From assembly GCA_023394875.1 (NCBI GenBank), contig JAEXAB010000002.1, forward strand, positions 62,001-126,000: a DNA stretch of 64,000 nt. Direction: 5' to 3'. This document shows positions 21,937 to 30,899 of the stretch, piece by piece. This DNA is from Bacillota bacterium (GTDB lineage: Bacteria; Bacillota; Clostridia; Christensenellales; DTU072). The position numbers and the translations under genes are program-made. The notes beneath the pieces are model-generated. The model did not search any database, had not been told where the DNA came from, and worked only from the letters and a program-made list of their open reading frames with translations. The first letter of the stretch is position 1. Each line of letters starts with the position of its first letter.

Positions 21937-23713
21937 TTGTTTTCCTCTCAATAATCGCGGGCAAAACAAGCTCTTTTTCAAAAAGATTGTTTTCAAAAGA
22001 AATAATAACGGGAATGAACTTCTTTTGTTTACCTATAATAATGCCGTTTTCTACGGTGTTTCCCTCTTTTTTGTATTCTTCATAATACTTCTTTGGTAGA
22101 TAAATCTTATCCCCTTGTTCTAGCTTTATATCAATAAAAGGCGTGATTTGCGGAAAATCGTTATCCTTATAGCAAAATTTGAACTTCGCCATTTCCTGCA
22201 AGGCTTTACTGAACAATTTAGAGTCGTAATAATAAGAAATCGCCCTGTTTATGTCCAGTTTTATCGCTTGTTTTATTATTTTTATGCTCTTTTCAAAGTC
22301 GATATCGGCTATTATTCTGTTATATAATGTAAAAATTATTTTGCCGTTTTCAAACTTGCCTAAAAATTTATAGGAAGTAATATAATTAAAGGTTTTTTCT
22401 ACCGAAATATTTTTTACTCCGGTCCTTAATAGCTTGGAAATAACTCTATTCTTACTTTCCGCTACCGCTTTTTGAAAAACTTCATCAGGCAAATAACTGT
22501 TTTCGGCTCTGTTTACTCTGTAAGGATGGCGGGAAAAGATGCCGTTTATTACCGTATCATAAAACCGATAAATTTTCTTGTCTTTGCCTTGCTCTGATAA
22601 AAGATACTGTATAACAGGAAAGTCAACGCTGCATTCGAACTGCTCTTCGTCTATATAGTCGTCGATTTTTTCCAAAAGAATGTGACTTTCCTTATATTTT
22701 TGGTACCAATCTTTATTGGAAGATAAATTACCTATAATTTCTGTACAATCAATATTTCTTGTTGCTAAATCATGCTTTGTAAGTTTTATTATGTTAAAAA
22801 ACTCATCAAAACCCATTGGTTTTGTCCGTTTGGATAGAATAAATTCCCTTCTTGCGCTGTCTTCTTCCACGTAGATATCCGCATAAAACGGGTTGGAAAC
22901 GTACTTTATGCCAAGTTCGTTTAATTTACTTATTATAAGGAGCATCTGAGCAAAGTTGTTTTTTTCATAGTCACTTTCTATGCACAAATATTTTCTGTAA
23001 TATTTTCCGCTCTTATTGACTTGCTGTTCTTTCTTTGCCTGTTCAAAAATTCTGCCGTTGCTGTTTTTGGTCTTATTATTCTTTTTGTTATAGGCAAAAA
23101 CCGAATTGTCGTTGTCAATAGTTCTTCCGAAAAAAACTTCCCCTTTGGCTATGGTGTTTTGAGAAATAAGCTTACTTAAACTAAGTTTTTTGTCCTTACA
23201 GATATACTGGGCAAGCTTCATAGTCATATATGCGTCGTCTTCGCTCTTATGGGCAACTAAACTAAAATCATCGGGATAAAATTCGCTATAAAGGACGCTT
23301 AAAGACAGTCCCTTTGTGCGCTGATATATTTTTTTTATTAATTTGAAAGTATCCACATAAATATAGTCAAACGGCTCTTTGTTGTATCGGGAGCATTCGT
23401 CAAGAATATATTTTGCGTCGCTTACCGTGCTGTGGCCGAAAACTATTACGTCCTTATCGGTCATTAAAGCTTTGATTTTTGGATAATAGAAGCCGAAATC
23501 GGGGGCTTTTCTATACTCTTTTTCGTCATAGAATAATTCTATGCCGCCCATCTTCAGTCCGCGGAAATCAAATTTTGTTTTGGGATTGATTATTATGTCG
23601 TTTCTTTCTAAAACGTTAAAATTTTCGTCGGCAAGCACATACCCGAAACTGCAGATTTTGCCTGCGTTGTTAAAGCAGTTGGCGCATTCTATATCGAAAA
23701 AAAGGTATTTCAA
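21929..23713 (-). CDS. DnaQ-like 3'-5' exonuclease domain protein with unknown C-terminal region
   Basis: A 594-residue protein. The first ~190 residues are a DEDD exonuclease: MKYLFFDIECANC (motif I, FDIE), VIVFGHSTVSDAKYILDE (motif II) and LVAHKSEDDAYMTMKLA (motif III with HxxxDD, DEDDh type). The remaining ~400 residues are unfamiliar, lysine-rich and start with a disordered Asn/Lys linker (YNKKNNKTKNSNGR). A segment ILSKRTKPMGFDEFFN resembles BRCT-domain text seen in exonuclease-BRCT fusions, but this is weak. It is probably a repair or RNA-processing nuclease. AGGAG precedes the ATG. It follows tsaD and tRNA-Arg on the same strand. Confidence 0.82.
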   Translation of the reverse strand: MKYLFFDIECANCFNNAGKICSFGYVLADENFNVLERNDIIINPKTKFDFRGLKMGGIELFYDEKEYRKAPDFGFYYPKIKALMTDKDVIVFGHSTVSDAKYILDECSRYNKEPFDYIYVDTFKLIKKIYQRTKGLSLSVLYSEFYPDDFSLVAHKSEDDAYMTMKLAQYICKDKKLSLSKLISQNTIAKGEVFFGRTIDNDNSVFAYNKKNNKTKNSNGRIFEQAKKEQQVNKSGKYYRKYLCIESDYEKNNFAQMLLIISKLNELGIKYVSNPFYADIYVEEDSARREFILSKRTKPMGFDEFFNIIKLTKHDLATRNIDCTEIIGNLSSNKDWYQKYKESHILLEKIDDYIDEEQFECSVDFPVIQYLLSEQGKDKKIYRFYDTVINGIFSRHPYRVNRAENSYLPDEVFQKAVAESKNRVISKLLRTGVKNISVEKTFNYITSYKFLGKFENGKIIFTLYNRIIADIDFEKSIKIIKQAIKLDINRAISYYYDSKLFSKALQEMAKFKFCYKDNDFPQITPFIDIKLEQGDKIYLPKKYYEEYKKEGNTVENGIIIGKQKKFIPVIISFENNLFEKELVLPAIIERKTND

Positions 23714-23734
23714 ATCCGTCTCCTATGGCTTTTT

Positions 23735-23811
23735 TGGTACACCCGGTGAGATTCGAACTCACGGCCATCAGCGTCGGAGGCTGACGTTCTATCCAGCTGA
23801 ACTACGGGTGT
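23735..23811 (-). tRNA. tRNA-Arg (CCG)
   Basis: Cloverleaf with 7-bp acceptor ACACCCG/CGGGTGT, anticodon loop CTCCGAC (anticodon CCG), TTCGAAT T-loop and encoded CCA. It starts 5 nt after the tsaD stop, so it is probably processed from the tsaD transcript. Confidence 0.95.
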
Positions 23812-23816
23812 ATATT

Positions 23817-24866
23817 TTATAAATCCGGTTGCGCGTCTAATTCTAAGGCTGACGGTGTTACCCCTTCTTTAATGGCGTAAAAGGCTCCCGCGCCGATCAT
23901 TGCGGCATTGTCGGTGCACAGACTTTTTGGGGGCAATAATATCTCTATACCCAGCTTTTTTCCTTCTCTGGTTATGCTTTCACGCAAAAAACCGTTGGCG
24001 GCTACTCCGCCCGCTATGGCAATTGTTTTTACGTTATATTGCTTTGCCGCGATAAAGACGTTTTCCATAAGCATATTAACGGCTGCGTGCTGGAAGGAAC
24101 AAGCAACGTCGTTGATATTAATTTCTTTTCTGCGGTCTTTATTGTTATTAACGTAATTAATAACTGCTGTTTTTATCCCCGAATAAGAGAAATTGAGGTG
24201 TTTTTCTCCCTTAAACGGACGGGGCAATACTATATTGTTTTTTCCGCTCTTTGCCGCCTCTTCTATTTTGGGTCCGCCGGGATAAGGTAGATTTAGTACG
24301 CGCGCTACCTTATCAAAAGCCTCTCCCGCGGCATCGTCTACCGTTTCGCCAAGCACTATCATATCAGAATATCCTTTTACTTGCAATATTTCGGTATGAC
24401 CACCGCTTACCAGCAGACACATAAATGGAAACTCTAGTTTTTTATGCTCCAAAAAGTTGGCGCAAACGTGTCCTTTTATGTGGTCAACGCCCACAATAGG
24501 AATATCCAGCGCATACGCTAAGGCCTTGGCATAAGACACCCCCACAAGAAGGGCGCCTAAAAGTCCTGCTCCGTAAGTTACCGCAATAACAGAAATATCT
24601 TTAAGGGTAAGTTTAGCAATATCAAGACTTTCTTTAATAAGATTATCAATGGCCAAAATATGGTTTCTTGAGGCAATTTCGGGGACTACCCCACCGAATC
24701 TTTTATGAATTTCTATCTGGGAAGAAATTACGTTGCTAATTATATCCCTTCCCTTAGTTATGGCAACTGCCGTTTCGTCGCAGCTGGATTCTATAGAAAG
24801 TATATAATAATCCTCTCTGTTTCGTAAACTTTCCAGCTTTTTAACCGCTCTTTCATAATAACCCAT
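23817..24866 (-). CDS. tsaD: tRNA N6-threonylcarbamoyladenosine synthase subunit TsaD
   Basis: The 349-residue protein transfers threonylcarbamoyl to A37 of ANN-decoding tRNAs, with TsaB/TsaE. It has the ASKHA fold: ILSIESSCDETAVAI (phosphate loop 1), VDHIKGHVCANFLE carrying the HxxxH metal ligands, LLVSGGHTEI and AIAGGVAANGFLRE for nucleotide binding, and a C-terminal LCTDNAAMIGAGAFY. The N-terminus is ~20 residues longer than usual (GYYERAVKKLESLRNRE); an alternative start was not obvious. The gene lies 7 nt after prfB. Its partners tsaB/tsaE are not in the window. Confidence 0.97.
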   Translation of the reverse strand: MGYYERAVKKLESLRNREDYYILSIESSCDETAVAITKGRDIISNVISSQIEIHKRFGGVVPEIASRNHILAIDNLIKESLDIAKLTLKDISVIAVTYGAGLLGALLVGVSYAKALAYALDIPIVGVDHIKGHVCANFLEHKKLEFPFMCLLVSGGHTEILQVKGYSDMIVLGETVDDAAGEAFDKVARVLNLPYPGGPKIEEAAKSGKNNIVLPRPFKGEKHLNFSYSGIKTAVINYVNNNKDRRKEININDVACSFQHAAVNMLMENVFIAAKQYNVKTIAIAGGVAANGFLRESITREGKKLGIEILLPPKSLCTDNAAMIGAGAFYAIKEGVTPSALELDAQPDL

Positions 24867-24873
24867 AACGATA

Positions 24874-25971
24874 TTACGACCTTTTCAAATACTCTATAAT
24901 AAAATCCTGTATGTCGCCGTCCATTACCGCGCCCACGTTGGAATTTTCAAAATTCGTCCTGTGGTCCTTTACTAAAGTATACGGACAGAAAACGTACGAC
25001 CTAATCTGACTGCCCCATTCTATTTTTTTTAGCTCACCCTTGATACTTTGAGCTTCTTCCAGTTTTTCTCTTTCCTTTAAGTCCACCAACTTACTTATAA
25101 GCATTTTCATTGCCGTTTCACGGTTTTGAATCTGGCTTCTTTCGTTCTGACAAGCTACCACAATACCGGTAGGCAAATGAGTAATTCTTACTGCGCTGTC
25201 GGTTTTGTTAACGTGCTGTCCCCCTGCGCCGCCGCTTCGATAGGTGTCTATCCGCAAGTCTTCGGTATTAATGACAATATCGCTGGTGTCGTTAATCTCC
25301 GGCATAACCTCAAGGCTTGCAAAGGAAGTATGTCTTCTCTTATTAGCGTCAAATGGACTAATTCTTACTAATCTATGCACACCCATTTCCGCTTTTAGAT
25401 ATCCGTAGGCGTTTTCTCCCTTTACCGAAAAAGTAATACTCTTAATCCCGGCATCATCGCCGTCCAATTTGTCAATAACTTTGACGGTATAACCGTTCCT
25501 TTCGGCGTAGCGGGTGTACATTCTAAACAACATCTCCACCCAGTCTTGGGCTTCGGTGCCGCCTGCTCCCGCATGCAAAGAAAGTATGGCGTTAGTGTTG
25601 TCGTATTTTCCTCTAAGAAGGGCTTCTATGGACAATTGGGATACCAAATCAATGATTTTGGTTACCTCTTTCTTTGCATTTTCCACTTCCTGCTCTTCTT
25701 CAAGCTCCTCAATTAAATCAAGAATACCGAATGTATCGTCAAGTTTTTTACTTAAATCATAAAACTTCTTTAGCTTCCTTTGACACAATGTTATTTTTTG
25801 GTTTACTTCCTGTGCTTTCTCCTGGTTTAGCCAAAAACCTTCGCCGTGCTGAATTTCGGTAAGCTTCTTTAGCTCCTCTTCGGTTTCTTTAATACATAGT
25901 ACCGATTTTAAGGTAGCCAGTTCTTCCCCGCATTTTTCCAGCTGCTGACGTTGTTCGTAGAAGTCTATCAT
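24874..25971 (-). CDS. prfB: peptide chain release factor 2, no programmed frameshift
   Basis: The 365-residue product is RF2: the SPF peptide anticodon is in VRISPFDANKRRHTSFAS, the GGQ loop in YRSGGAGGQHVNKTDSAVRI, and ILSLHAGAGGTEAQDWVEML is a family signature. It recognises UGA and UAA. The ATG at 25971 fits homologues and comes after AAGGA; a longer frame to 26058 overlaps secA and is not used. Many bacterial prfB genes need a +1 frameshift at an in-frame UGA near codon 26; here that region reads straight through (SVLCIKETEE), so the autoregulatory frameshift is absent. It is placed 7 nt after secA, as in many Firmicutes (secA-prfB). Confidence 0.97.
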   Translation of the reverse strand: MIDFYEQRQQLEKCGEELATLKSVLCIKETEEELKKLTEIQHGEGFWLNQEKAQEVNQKITLCQRKLKKFYDLSKKLDDTFGILDLIEELEEEQEVENAKKEVTKIIDLVSQLSIEALLRGKYDNTNAILSLHAGAGGTEAQDWVEMLFRMYTRYAERNGYTVKVIDKLDGDDAGIKSITFSVKGENAYGYLKAEMGVHRLVRISPFDANKRRHTSFASLEVMPEINDTSDIVINTEDLRIDTYRSGGAGGQHVNKTDSAVRITHLPTGIVVACQNERSQIQNRETAMKMLISKLVDLKEREKLEEAQSIKGELKKIEWGSQIRSYVFCPYTLVKDHRTNFENSNVGAVMDGDIQDFIIEYLKRS

Positions 25972-25978
25972 AAAAAAC

Positions 25979-28648
25979 TTAGTCCTTTTTTCCGCAGCAG
26001 TGTTTGTATTTCTTTCCGCTTCCGCAGGGACACGGAGAATTGCTGTAAACTCCGGCAATATGATTTTTCTTCAAAGCCCTATCGGCTTCAAAGGCATTTT
26101 TCCGCTCCACAATCACGTCAACGGGCAATTTGCAGATATTTATAGCAACGCTGTTTTGAATGCTGTTTATCATATCGTCGAACATTTCCGAACCTTCGCG
26201 GCGGTATTCCAAAACAGGGTCTCTCTGACCAAGTCCGCGTAAACCGATACCTTTACGGAGAATATCCATATTGTCGATATGATCCATCCAATGCTTATCA
26301 ACCTGATTTAGAAGAATATTGCGCTCGGCTTCGCGGAAGTTAATACCGTTTTCTTCGGCAAACTTGACTTTCGCTTCGTACTGCTCCACGGCGCTTTTTT
26401 CTATGGTGTCCACAATGCGTTGATAGTTCCTGTGACCTACAAGCTCCACTGTGACAAGATTGGTGCCTTGCTCAAGAACTCTTTGTTCCAACGCCCTGTT
26501 AAAACCGTCGTAATCTACGGTAGTTTCGTCAGCTCCACCCGAAAAATCAACGTATTCGGCAACCAAACTTTCTACCAAAGGCTTAATATATTTAATAACT
26601 TGTCCGTGAACGTCGGCGCCTTTTAATACCTCATTGCGCTGTTCATAAACCAATTTTCTTTGTTTGTCCATAACGTCGTCGTAATTAAGAACGTACTTTC
26701 TTCTCTCATAGTTGGCGTCTTCGCAGCGTTTCTGGGCGTTTTCTATCTGCTTAGAAATTATGGGCATCTGAATAACGGTGTTTTCATCTCCGCCCGAAAA
26801 AGCTGTCATAATGCCTTTTAATCTGTCCCCGCCGAAACGCTTTAACAAATCGTCCTCAAAGGAAAGATAGAAGCAAGAGCTTCCCTCGTCTCCTTGACGG
26901 CCGCCACGACCTCTCAACTGATTGTCAATACGCCTGCTCTCATGCCTTTCGGTACCCACAACGCGCAAACCGCCCAAAGACTTTACCTTTACTTTTTCTT
27001 CGTCGGTCTCTTTCTTGAAGTCAGTAACAAGCTTTTTATAATGCTCTCTTGCCGCGATTTGTTCGGGGTCGCTTAGAGTGTTATAGGCGCTTGCGATACT
27101 GATGAGGTCTTCGGAATAACCCTCTTTAGTCATCTGCTCTTTTGCCATATACTCGGGGTTGCCGCCCAAAAGAATGTCGGTACCTCTACCTGCCATGTTG
27201 GTCGCAATGGTAATTGCTCCCACTCTGCCGGCTTGTGCGATAATGCCCGCTTCCTCGGCGTTACTCTTTGCGTTAAGAACCTTATGCGGTATTCTTTTTG
27301 AGTTAAGTTTTCTTGACAAAAGTTCACTTACGTCTACGTTTATTGTGCCAACCAGTATCGGCTGACCTTTTTCGTGCGTGGTCAGAATTTCTTCTATTAC
27401 GTTGTTGTATTTTACATCTAAGGTAGCAAAAATCTTGTCCGGCTCGTCCTCTCTTATCATATCAAGATTAGTGGGTATTTCCACAACGTCAAGATTATAT
27501 ATGCCCTTAAACTCCGCTTCCTCGGTCAAAGCGGTACCCGTCATACCCGAAAGTTTTTGATATAAGCGGAACAGATTTTGGAAAGTAATTGTGGCTATTG
27601 TGCGGTTTTCTCTCTTAATCTGCACGTTTTCTTTGGCTTCGATAGCCTGGTGCAAACCTTCGGAATAACGCCTTCCCGCCATTTTTCTACCGGTAAACTC
27701 ATCTACAATAACGACTTCGCCGTCCTCGACTATGTAGTCCTGGTCAAGCGCCATAATAAAATTGGCTCTTAGTGCGTTGTTAATTTTTGTGTTCAAATCT
27801 GCGTTTTTGCCATCGCCTAAGTTTTCCAAACGGAAGAATCTTTCGGCTTTTGTAACACCCTGTTCACTAAGATAAATATGCTTATCCTTTTCGTCAATGA
27901 CATAATCATCGGGGCGAAGGGTGCGGATAAATCTTTGGGTGGTGGCGTAAATTTCTCCCGACTGACTGGCAGGCGCGGAAATTATAAGCGGTGTTCTCGC
28001 TTCGTCAATTAAAATACTGTCAACCTCGTCCACTATGGCAAAATTGTAGCCTCTTTGCATAATATGCTCAAACTTAGTTGCCATATTGTCGCGCAGATAG
28101 TCAAAGCCAAGTTCGTTGTTTGTACAATAGGTTATGTCGCAGTCATAGGCTTGTTTTTTGTCTATAAAGGACATATTGGGCAGAATACAGCCTACGCTCA
28201 TACCCAAAAACTTATAAACCTTGCCCATCCATTCGGCGTCTCTTTTGGCTAGATAATCATTGACGGTAACGATATGCACGCCCTTACCTGTCAGAGCGTT
28301 AAGGTAAGCGGGAAGGGTAGCTACCAAGGTTTTTCCTTCACCGGTTTTCATTTCGGCAATTCTACCTTGATGAAGGACTATACCGCCGATTATCTGAACG
28401 TCAAAGTGGCGCATATTAAGTACCCTTAACGACGCCTCTCTTACAACGGCAAAAGCGTCGGGCAAAATATCGTCTAACTTTTCTCCGCCTGCTAGCCTTT
28501 GCTTCAAAACGTCGGTCTGCTCTCTCAGACCTTCGTCGCTCATTACTTTATACTTTTCTTCCAGCGCATTTACTTTATCGGCTATCGCAAACAGCTTTGC
28601 CAAGGTTTTTCTCCTGTCTCTTTGCGCCAGAAAACTGAAAATACTCAT
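25979..28648 (-). CDS. secA: protein translocase motor SecA
   Basis: An 889-residue preprotein-translocase ATPase. Walker A GEGKTLVATLPAYL and the DEVDSILIDEARTPLIIS Walker B lie in NBD1; the preprotein-binding domain follows, then NBD2 with ATNMAGRGTDILLGG, ERHESRRIDNQLRGRGGRQGD and the C-terminal helical scaffold. The extreme C-terminus carries a CPCGSGKKYKHCCG zinc motif that binds SecB or the ribosome. It drives secretion through SecYEG and would export the many surface proteins at 39-64 kb. GAGGT precedes the ATG. Start of the minus-strand series secA-prfB-tsaD. Confidence 0.98.
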   Translation of the reverse strand: MSIFSFLAQRDRRKTLAKLFAIADKVNALEEKYKVMSDEGLREQTDVLKQRLAGGEKLDDILPDAFAVVREASLRVLNMRHFDVQIIGGIVLHQGRIAEMKTGEGKTLVATLPAYLNALTGKGVHIVTVNDYLAKRDAEWMGKVYKFLGMSVGCILPNMSFIDKKQAYDCDITYCTNNELGFDYLRDNMATKFEHIMQRGYNFAIVDEVDSILIDEARTPLIISAPASQSGEIYATTQRFIRTLRPDDYVIDEKDKHIYLSEQGVTKAERFFRLENLGDGKNADLNTKINNALRANFIMALDQDYIVEDGEVVIVDEFTGRKMAGRRYSEGLHQAIEAKENVQIKRENRTIATITFQNLFRLYQKLSGMTGTALTEEAEFKGIYNLDVVEIPTNLDMIREDEPDKIFATLDVKYNNVIEEILTTHEKGQPILVGTINVDVSELLSRKLNSKRIPHKVLNAKSNAEEAGIIAQAGRVGAITIATNMAGRGTDILLGGNPEYMAKEQMTKEGYSEDLISIASAYNTLSDPEQIAAREHYKKLVTDFKKETDEEKVKVKSLGGLRVVGTERHESRRIDNQLRGRGGRQGDEGSSCFYLSFEDDLLKRFGGDRLKGIMTAFSGGDENTVIQMPIISKQIENAQKRCEDANYERRKYVLNYDDVMDKQRKLVYEQRNEVLKGADVHGQVIKYIKPLVESLVAEYVDFSGGADETTVDYDGFNRALEQRVLEQGTNLVTVELVGHRNYQRIVDTIEKSAVEQYEAKVKFAEENGINFREAERNILLNQVDKHWMDHIDNMDILRKGIGLRGLGQRDPVLEYRREGSEMFDDMINSIQNSVAINICKLPVDVIVERKNAFEADRALKKNHIAGVYSNSPCPCGSGKKYKHCCGKKD

Positions 28649-28776
28649 ATTATTTCTACCTCACTTATGTTATTCCAATTAATAATATCCAAATAATTAT
28701 ACCACAATACAACGGCTATCACAACACAATTTTTGCTATAAACCGTTGCAGGAGGCATATATTGTCGTTTTTCCAA

Positions 28777-28806
28777 TAAAAAACGGAGAGGTCTTTCCCC
28801 TCTCCG
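28777..28806 (-). terminator. terminator of the purine ABC operon
   Basis: On the minus strand CGGAGAGG (28799-28806) pairs with CCTCTCCG (28784-28791), then TTTTTTATT. It separates the ABC operon from secA. Confidence 0.92.
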
Positions 28807-28833
28807 AAATTAACATATACAAAAAAACAAAAC

Positions 28834-29790
28834 CTACCTTTCTTCTCTGAAATACGACAATCCCAATGATGCAGGGGGTTGATTTTCTTTTTTATTGAAT
28901 ATACTGGAAAGTATCAAAACAATTATGGTAACCACGAATGGTATCATTTTTACCAGTTCTTTTTGAGAAAAGCTGATATTTATATAGTTTGGAGCAATGT
29001 ATAGCGCGCCAAAAACTATAGAACCTAAGATACCCCAGTTAGGACGCCACATACAGAATATAACAAGGGCGATAGCAAGCCACCCCATAGCGTCAATCGA
29101 ATATTCCCAGCTACCCTTTAGGTAGTCCATAATATAGAACAATCCGCCAAGTCCTGCTATAGAACTACCAATGATGGTCGCTCCGTATTTATAAGCTGTT
29201 ACGTTAATGCCCGCAGCGTCTGCCGTAGCAGGATTTTCTCCTACCGCGCAAAGATTAAGTCCCGTTCTGGTCTTTTTGAGAACAATTGCCGTTACTATAG
29301 CTAAAATAATTGCCATATACACCATAACGCCGTAGGATAAGACCAAATCACCAAACCAACCTAAACTGTCGCCTTCATAGAGAGATTTGGTGAAAAAGTT
29401 GCTGGCAACGTTAAAATATATTCTGTTAATTTTAGCTCCGAAATAGTTTGTAAGACCTACGCCGAAAGTGGTTATGGTAAGACCGGTTACATTTTGGTTG
29501 CAGCGTAAGGATACTGTAAGAAAACTGTATATCAATCCTAATAACCCCGAACACATCATAGAAAACAGTATAGGTATAAGTACCGCCAAAAAGCCGTTCA
29601 TTTGGCTTATGTCCGATAGGGAGCCGATATAGAGAGATTCTCCGATACATCCACCGATAGCGCCAACACACATAATACCGGGTATACCCAAATTCAAATG
29701 TCCTGATTTTTCGGTAATTGTTTCTCCGGTTGAGCCTAATAAAAAGGTGGTGCTAAATCTTATAGAATTATATAAAAATGTCAATAACAT
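28834..29790 (-). CDS. ABC transporter permease, nucleoside/BMP-type (second permease)
   Basis: A 318-residue membrane protein with ~8-9 segments of the BPD_transp_2 (RbsC/YufQ) family. TITEKSGHLNLGIPGIMCVGAIGG, the conserved N-terminal E-K-x-G-x-x-N-x-G-x-E/P-G segment, and NPATADAAGINVTAYKYGA, the EAA-like loop contacting the ATPase, are clear. It pairs with the 29790-30899 permease to form the channel of a purine-nucleoside importer. Its start overlaps the upstream stop by 1 nt (TAATG), and AAGGAGG lies upstream. Last gene of the operon, 22 nt before the terminator. Confidence 0.9.
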   Translation of the reverse strand: MLLTFLYNSIRFSTTFLLGSTGETITEKSGHLNLGIPGIMCVGAIGGCIGESLYIGSLSDISQMNGFLAVLIPILFSMMCSGLLGLIYSFLTVSLRCNQNVTGLTITTFGVGLTNYFGAKINRIYFNVASNFFTKSLYEGDSLGWFGDLVLSYGVMVYMAIILAIVTAIVLKKTRTGLNLCAVGENPATADAAGINVTAYKYGATIIGSSIAGLGGLFYIMDYLKGSWEYSIDAMGWLAIALVIFCMWRPNWGILGSIVFGALYIAPNYINISFSQKELVKMIPFVVTIIVLILSSIFNKKENQPPASLGLSYFREER

Positions 29791-30899
29791 TATTTTTTTG
29801 CCTCCTTTTTAACAGAACGGAACTTCACTTTATAATTTAGGAAGAATTCACAACCGATTATAAAGAAGAAGAAAATACCGACGATAATTTCCGAATAGGC
29901 AGCCGAAGCTCCCATATTTAGCGCTGTGGCTACTTGCCCCGAGCCTTGCTGTAAAAATACAACCAAAAATGAGGTAACCATCATCATTAGCGGATTAAAA
30001 TGAGCAAGCCAGGATACCAAAATTGCGGTAAATCCTCTGCCTCCGGCTAGATTGGTATTTATTGTATGATGCGTTCCGCCAACAAGCAGTAAGCCTACTA
30101 TACCGCAAAGCACACCCGACAAAATCATTGTGCGGACTATTACTTTTTTTACGTTTATACCAATATATTTTGCTGTCTTTTCACTTTCGCCCACAACGGA
30201 TATTTCGTAGCCGTGTTTGCTGAAACGTAAGTATATATAAAGTACGGCGGTCAAAACAATAACAATAATTATATTTAATAAATACGCCTGATTGGCTATC
30301 TTTGGGAAATGACCGAACTTAAGAAGTCCCATTGTGCCCGATCCGTCGGGTGACCATTTATTTATACAGAACGCAACTAAATTCATGGCAATGTAATTCA
30401 TCATCAAGGTAAACAAGGTTTCGTTTGTATTCCATTGCGCCTTAAATATAGCAGGCAAAACCGCCCAAATAGCTCCGGCTATTACGCTGAAAGCAAGCAT
30501 TACTAAAATAAGCAGCGGATTTGACAGTTTATCGCCGAAATAAACTACGCAAACAACGCAAGCAAGTGCGCCCATAAGGACTTGACCTTCGGCGCCGATA
30601 TTCCAAAAGCGCATCTTAAAGGAAGGAGTTACCGCAATGGCAACACTTAGTAAAAGTGCGGTATTTTGCAATAAATTCCAAATACGTCTTTCGGTACCGA
30701 ACGCGCCGTTGAATAATTCGATATAAAACTCAACAAATCTTCCGCGTGTCAAAACAGCGTTAACTATACCGCAAATCAATAATGCAATCAAGCCTGCCGA
30801 AACACGGATTAACCATGCTCTGCCCTTTTTTATATCCGAACGCTTTACAATATGAAATAGAGGTTCTTTTTTTATCATACTATTACTTTTTACCGTCAT
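29790..30899 (-). CDS. ABC transporter permease, nucleoside/BMP-type (first permease)
   Basis: A 369-residue permease of the YufP/NupP class with about 9 membrane segments. Central motifs are FWNIGAEGQVLMGALACVVC (the family's N-I-G-x-E-G-Q) and GESEKTAKYIGINVKKVIVRTMILSG (cytoplasmic coupling loop), with GRGFTAILVSWLAHFNPLMM near the C-terminus. It overlaps the ATPase gene by 17 nt, showing translational coupling; GAGGGGG lies before the ATG at 30899. Together with the neighbours it would import guanosine or related nucleosides. Confidence 0.92.
   Translation of the reverse strand: MTVKSNSMIKKEPLFHIVKRSDIKKGRAWLIRVSAGLIALLICGIVNAVLTRGRFVEFYIELFNGAFGTERRIWNLLQNTALLLSVAIAVTPSFKMRFWNIGAEGQVLMGALACVVCVVYFGDKLSNPLLILVMLAFSVIAGAIWAVLPAIFKAQWNTNETLFTLMMNYIAMNLVAFCINKWSPDGSGTMGLLKFGHFPKIANQAYLLNIIIVIVLTAVLYIYLRFSKHGYEISVVGESEKTAKYIGINVKKVIVRTMILSGVLCGIVGLLLVGGTHHTINTNLAGGRGFTAILVSWLAHFNPLMMMVTSFLVVFLQQGSGQVATALNMGASAAYSEIIVGIFFFFIIGCEFFLNYKVKFRSVKKEAKK

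Noticed and set aside
25890..25971. programmed +1 frameshift in prfB
   Set aside because: The reading frame is continuous through the usual site and no UGA occurs there.
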